A stretch of 64,000 nucleotides of DNA from Bradyrhizobium lupini (GTDB lineage Bacteria; Pseudomonadota; Alphaproteobacteria; Rhizobiales; Xanthobacteraceae). The stretch's first letter is position 1. Each line of letters starts with the position of its first letter. Below are positions 62,354 through 64,000 of this stretch, piece after piece. A program made the translations under genes and the position numbers. The notes beneath the pieces were generated by a model. That model saw nothing but the letters and a program-made list of their open reading frames with translations. It had not been told where the DNA came from and made no database searches. The DNA is taken from NCBI RefSeq assembly GCF_040939785.1, contig NZ_CP162553.1:1922001-1986000 (forward strand). Reading direction: 5' to 3'.

Positions 62354-63940
62354 TCAGTATCCGAGCGCGCAACCGTCTTTGCGCGGATCGGAACCGCCGG
62401 TGAGCGTGCCCTTGTCCCAGTCGATCCAGATCGCCTGCGCGCCGCCGAGCGGACCGACGACGCTGGTGGTCTTGTGGCCGAGCTTCTTCAGGCCTTCGAC
62501 AATGGCGGCCGGCACGCTGTCCTCGAGCTGGTACTGACCTTCATAATGCAGGCCGCGCGGCATATCGATCGCCTCCTGCACGTCGCAGCCATAATCGAGA
62601 ATGTTGGTCACCACATGGGTCTGGCCAACCGGCTGATATTGTCCGCCCATCACCGCGAACGGCATCACGGAACGGCCGCCCTTGGTGAGCAGGCTTGGCA
62701 TGATCGTGTGCAGTGGACGCTTGTCGCCGGCGATGCAATTCGGGTGGCCGGGCTGGATGCGGAAGCCGCCGGCGCGGTTCTGGAGCAAAATGCCGGTCTT
62801 GTTCGAGACGATCGCCGAGCCGAAGGAATGCGCAACCGAGTTGATGAAGGAGCAGACGTTGCGGTCCTTGTCCACGACGGTGATGTAGATGGTCGACGGG
62901 TTCATCGGCGGCGCGACGTTCGGCAGGTCGAGCATGCCGTCCATGCGGATCTTGTCGATGTGCTCGTTGCAGTATTCCTTGGCGAGGATCCTGGCGACCT
63001 CGATCTGCATATGCTCGGGATCGGCGACATGCAGCTCGCGATGCATGTAGGCGATGCGCGCGGCCTCGGCTTCGAGGTGGAAGCGCTCGATGCTGAGCGG
63101 CGCGTATTTCGTCAGGTCGAAACGCGACAGGATGTTCAGCATCAGCAGCATGGTGAGGCCGGGTCCGTTCGGCGGGCACTGCCAGACGTCATAGCCCTTG
63201 TACATGGTGCCGATCGGCGTCGTCGTCTCAGTGGTGTGCGCGGCGAAATCGTCGATCGTGTGCAGGCCGCCGATCCCGCGCAGGGTCTCCACCATGTCTT
63301 CCGCGATCGGGCCCTTGTAGAAGGCGTCGCGGCCGTCCTTGGCGATCGCCCGCAGCGTCTTGCCGAGCTCGGCCTGGCGGATGACGTCGCCGGCCACCGG
63401 CGGCTTGCCGTGCGGCAGCAGATACCGCTCCGTGTTGGTGCCGGCCTTCAGCTTCTCGAACTGGTTCTTCCAGTCGAAGGCGATGCGGGGGGCGACGACG
63501 TAGCCTTCCTCGGCCGCCTTGATCGCGGGCTGAAGCAGCCGGTCGAAGCCGAACTTGCCGTGATCGCGCAAGACGGTTGCAAAGGCGTCGATCACGCCGG
63601 GGATCGAGACCGAATGCGCCGAGGTCAGCGGCACGGAGTTGATCTTGCGCTCGAGATACCAATCGGCGTTCGCCGCCTTCGGGGCGCGGCCGGAGCCGTT
63701 ATAGGCGATGATCTTGCCCTCGCCGCGCGGCTGGATCAGCGCAAAGCAGTCGCCGCCGATGCCGGTCGATTGCGGCTCGATCACGCCGAGAATGGCCGAA
63801 CCCGCGACGGCCGCGTCCACCGCCGTGCCGCCCTCGCGCAGCACCTCGATCGCGGCAAGCGACGCCTGCGGATGCGAGGTCGCCACCATCGCGTTGGTGG
63901 CGTGGACCGTGGACCTGCCGGGGAAATGGAAGTTTCTCAT
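62354..63940 (-). CDS. ggt: Gamma-glutamyltransferase-like protein
   Basis: A 528-residue Ntn-hydrolase that cleaves itself. The nucleophile is Thr350 in STIYITVVD, which becomes the N-terminus of the small subunit after autoprocessing. The large-subunit Arg85 (GSGRAP) corresponds to the alpha-carboxylate-binding Arg. However the Ser-Ser pair of E. coli GGT (SSM) is His411-Thr412 here (PLHTIMPS), and PGG is MGG. This suggests a relative with altered acyl-donor preference rather than classic glutathione hydrolysis. I saw no signal peptide. The gene is complete in the window, ending 60 bases from its edge on the 5' side. Confidence 0.85.
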   Translation of the reverse strand: MRNFHFPGRSTVHATNAMVATSHPQASLAAIEVLREGGTAVDAAVAGSAILGVIEPQSTGIGGDCFALIQPRGEGKIIAYNGSGRAPKAANADWYLERKINSVPLTSAHSVSIPGVIDAFATVLRDHGKFGFDRLLQPAIKAAEEGYVVAPRIAFDWKNQFEKLKAGTNTERYLLPHGKPPVAGDVIRQAELGKTLRAIAKDGRDAFYKGPIAEDMVETLRGIGGLHTIDDFAAHTTETTTPIGTMYKGYDVWQCPPNGPGLTMLLMLNILSRFDLTKYAPLSIERFHLEAEAARIAYMHRELHVADPEHMQIEVARILAKEYCNEHIDKIRMDGMLDLPNVAPPMNPSTIYITVVDKDRNVCSFINSVAHSFGSAIVSNKTGILLQNRAGGFRIQPGHPNCIAGDKRPLHTIMPSLLTKGGRSVMPFAVMGGQYQPVGQTHVVTNILDYGCDVQEAIDMPRGLHYEGQYQLEDSVPAAIVEGLKKLGHKTTSVVGPLGGAQAIWIDWDKGTLTGGSDPRKDGCALGY

Positions 63941-64000
63941 CGAATTCTGCTCTCATTGGGCGTCTGGTGCGGATGGCGCGCCATCTCGGAAAAACCGGGC
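63941..64000. other. Edge of the window upstream of ggt
   Basis: Sixty bases with no coding frame; presumably the ggt 5' untranslated region or promoter. No element can be placed. Confidence 0.4.

Overview
The window looks like chromosomal DNA of an alphaproteobacterium close to Bradyrhizobium (Nitrobacteraceae). The support is: high GC with strong G/C third-position bias, glycerol ABC transporter genes in the order described for rhizobia, the long (543-residue) isocitrate lyase with a divergent RamB-like regulator, an alphaproteobacterial Zur-like palindrome, and three families of dispersed extragenic palindromes. This assignment rests on recognised protein families, not on a search. I see no rRNA, tRNA, prophage, insertion sequence or CRISPR array.

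Layout. 1-2.4 kb: end of a DUF4159 membrane protein and a VWA-like/glutamine-amidotransferase-like membrane protein. 2.6-3.7 kb: epoxide-hydrolase-type alpha/beta hydrolase. 3.8-6.8 kb: Zur-like palindrome, a frameshifted DUF2946 gene and a ZnuD-like TonB-dependent receptor. 6.8-12.4 kb: polytopic GT-C-like protein, methyltransferase, GNAT, GT2, Nudix, metallophosphoesterase and a small membrane protein. 12.5-16.1 kb: DUF4170 protein and isocitrate lyase, divergent from their likely regulator. 16.3-23.6 kb: mostly single genes (ABM-like, zincin-like secreted protein, TPR, HtpX, MltB-type transglycosylase, DUF1993, Old Yellow Enzyme). 23.7-34 kb: glycerol uptake and catabolism block glpD-S-T-P-Q-U-V, a Phd/PIN toxin-antitoxin pair, a DeoR regulator and a HAD phosphatase. 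35.2-42.2 kb: thioesterase and a tightly overlapping beta-oxidation operon (FadE, thiolase, FadJ), then a flavin reductase. 42.3-47.4 kb: MFP-RND efflux operon with a distal TetR gene. 47.6-52.2 kb: MFS transporter, YcaQ/AlkX glycosylase, Met-rich small protein, OmpA. 52.2-55.6 kb: PMT-type mannosyltransferase divergent from a FecR protein and a Pro/Ser/Thr-linker outer-membrane barrel. 55.7-58.2 kb: two VOC proteins, cupin, CsbD, FKBP. 58.2-63.9 kb: PaoABC-like molybdenum aldehyde oxidoreductase and a variant gamma-glutamyltransferase.

The points I would follow first are: (i) the two glycerol-transporter ATPases carry complementary defects, predicting one canonical and one degenerate ATP site; (ii) phased GAAA repeats lie over the glpD promoter; (iii) a PMT glycosyltransferase sits divergently beside a surface protein with a Pro/Ser/Thr-rich linker, a possible enzyme-substrate pair; (iv) a Zur-like operator precedes the DUF2946/ZnuD-like genes. 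At least five genes carry frameshifts, two of them in six-base homopolymers. That pattern looks more like sequencing error than gene decay, and it should be resolved before any of these genes is called a pseudogene.
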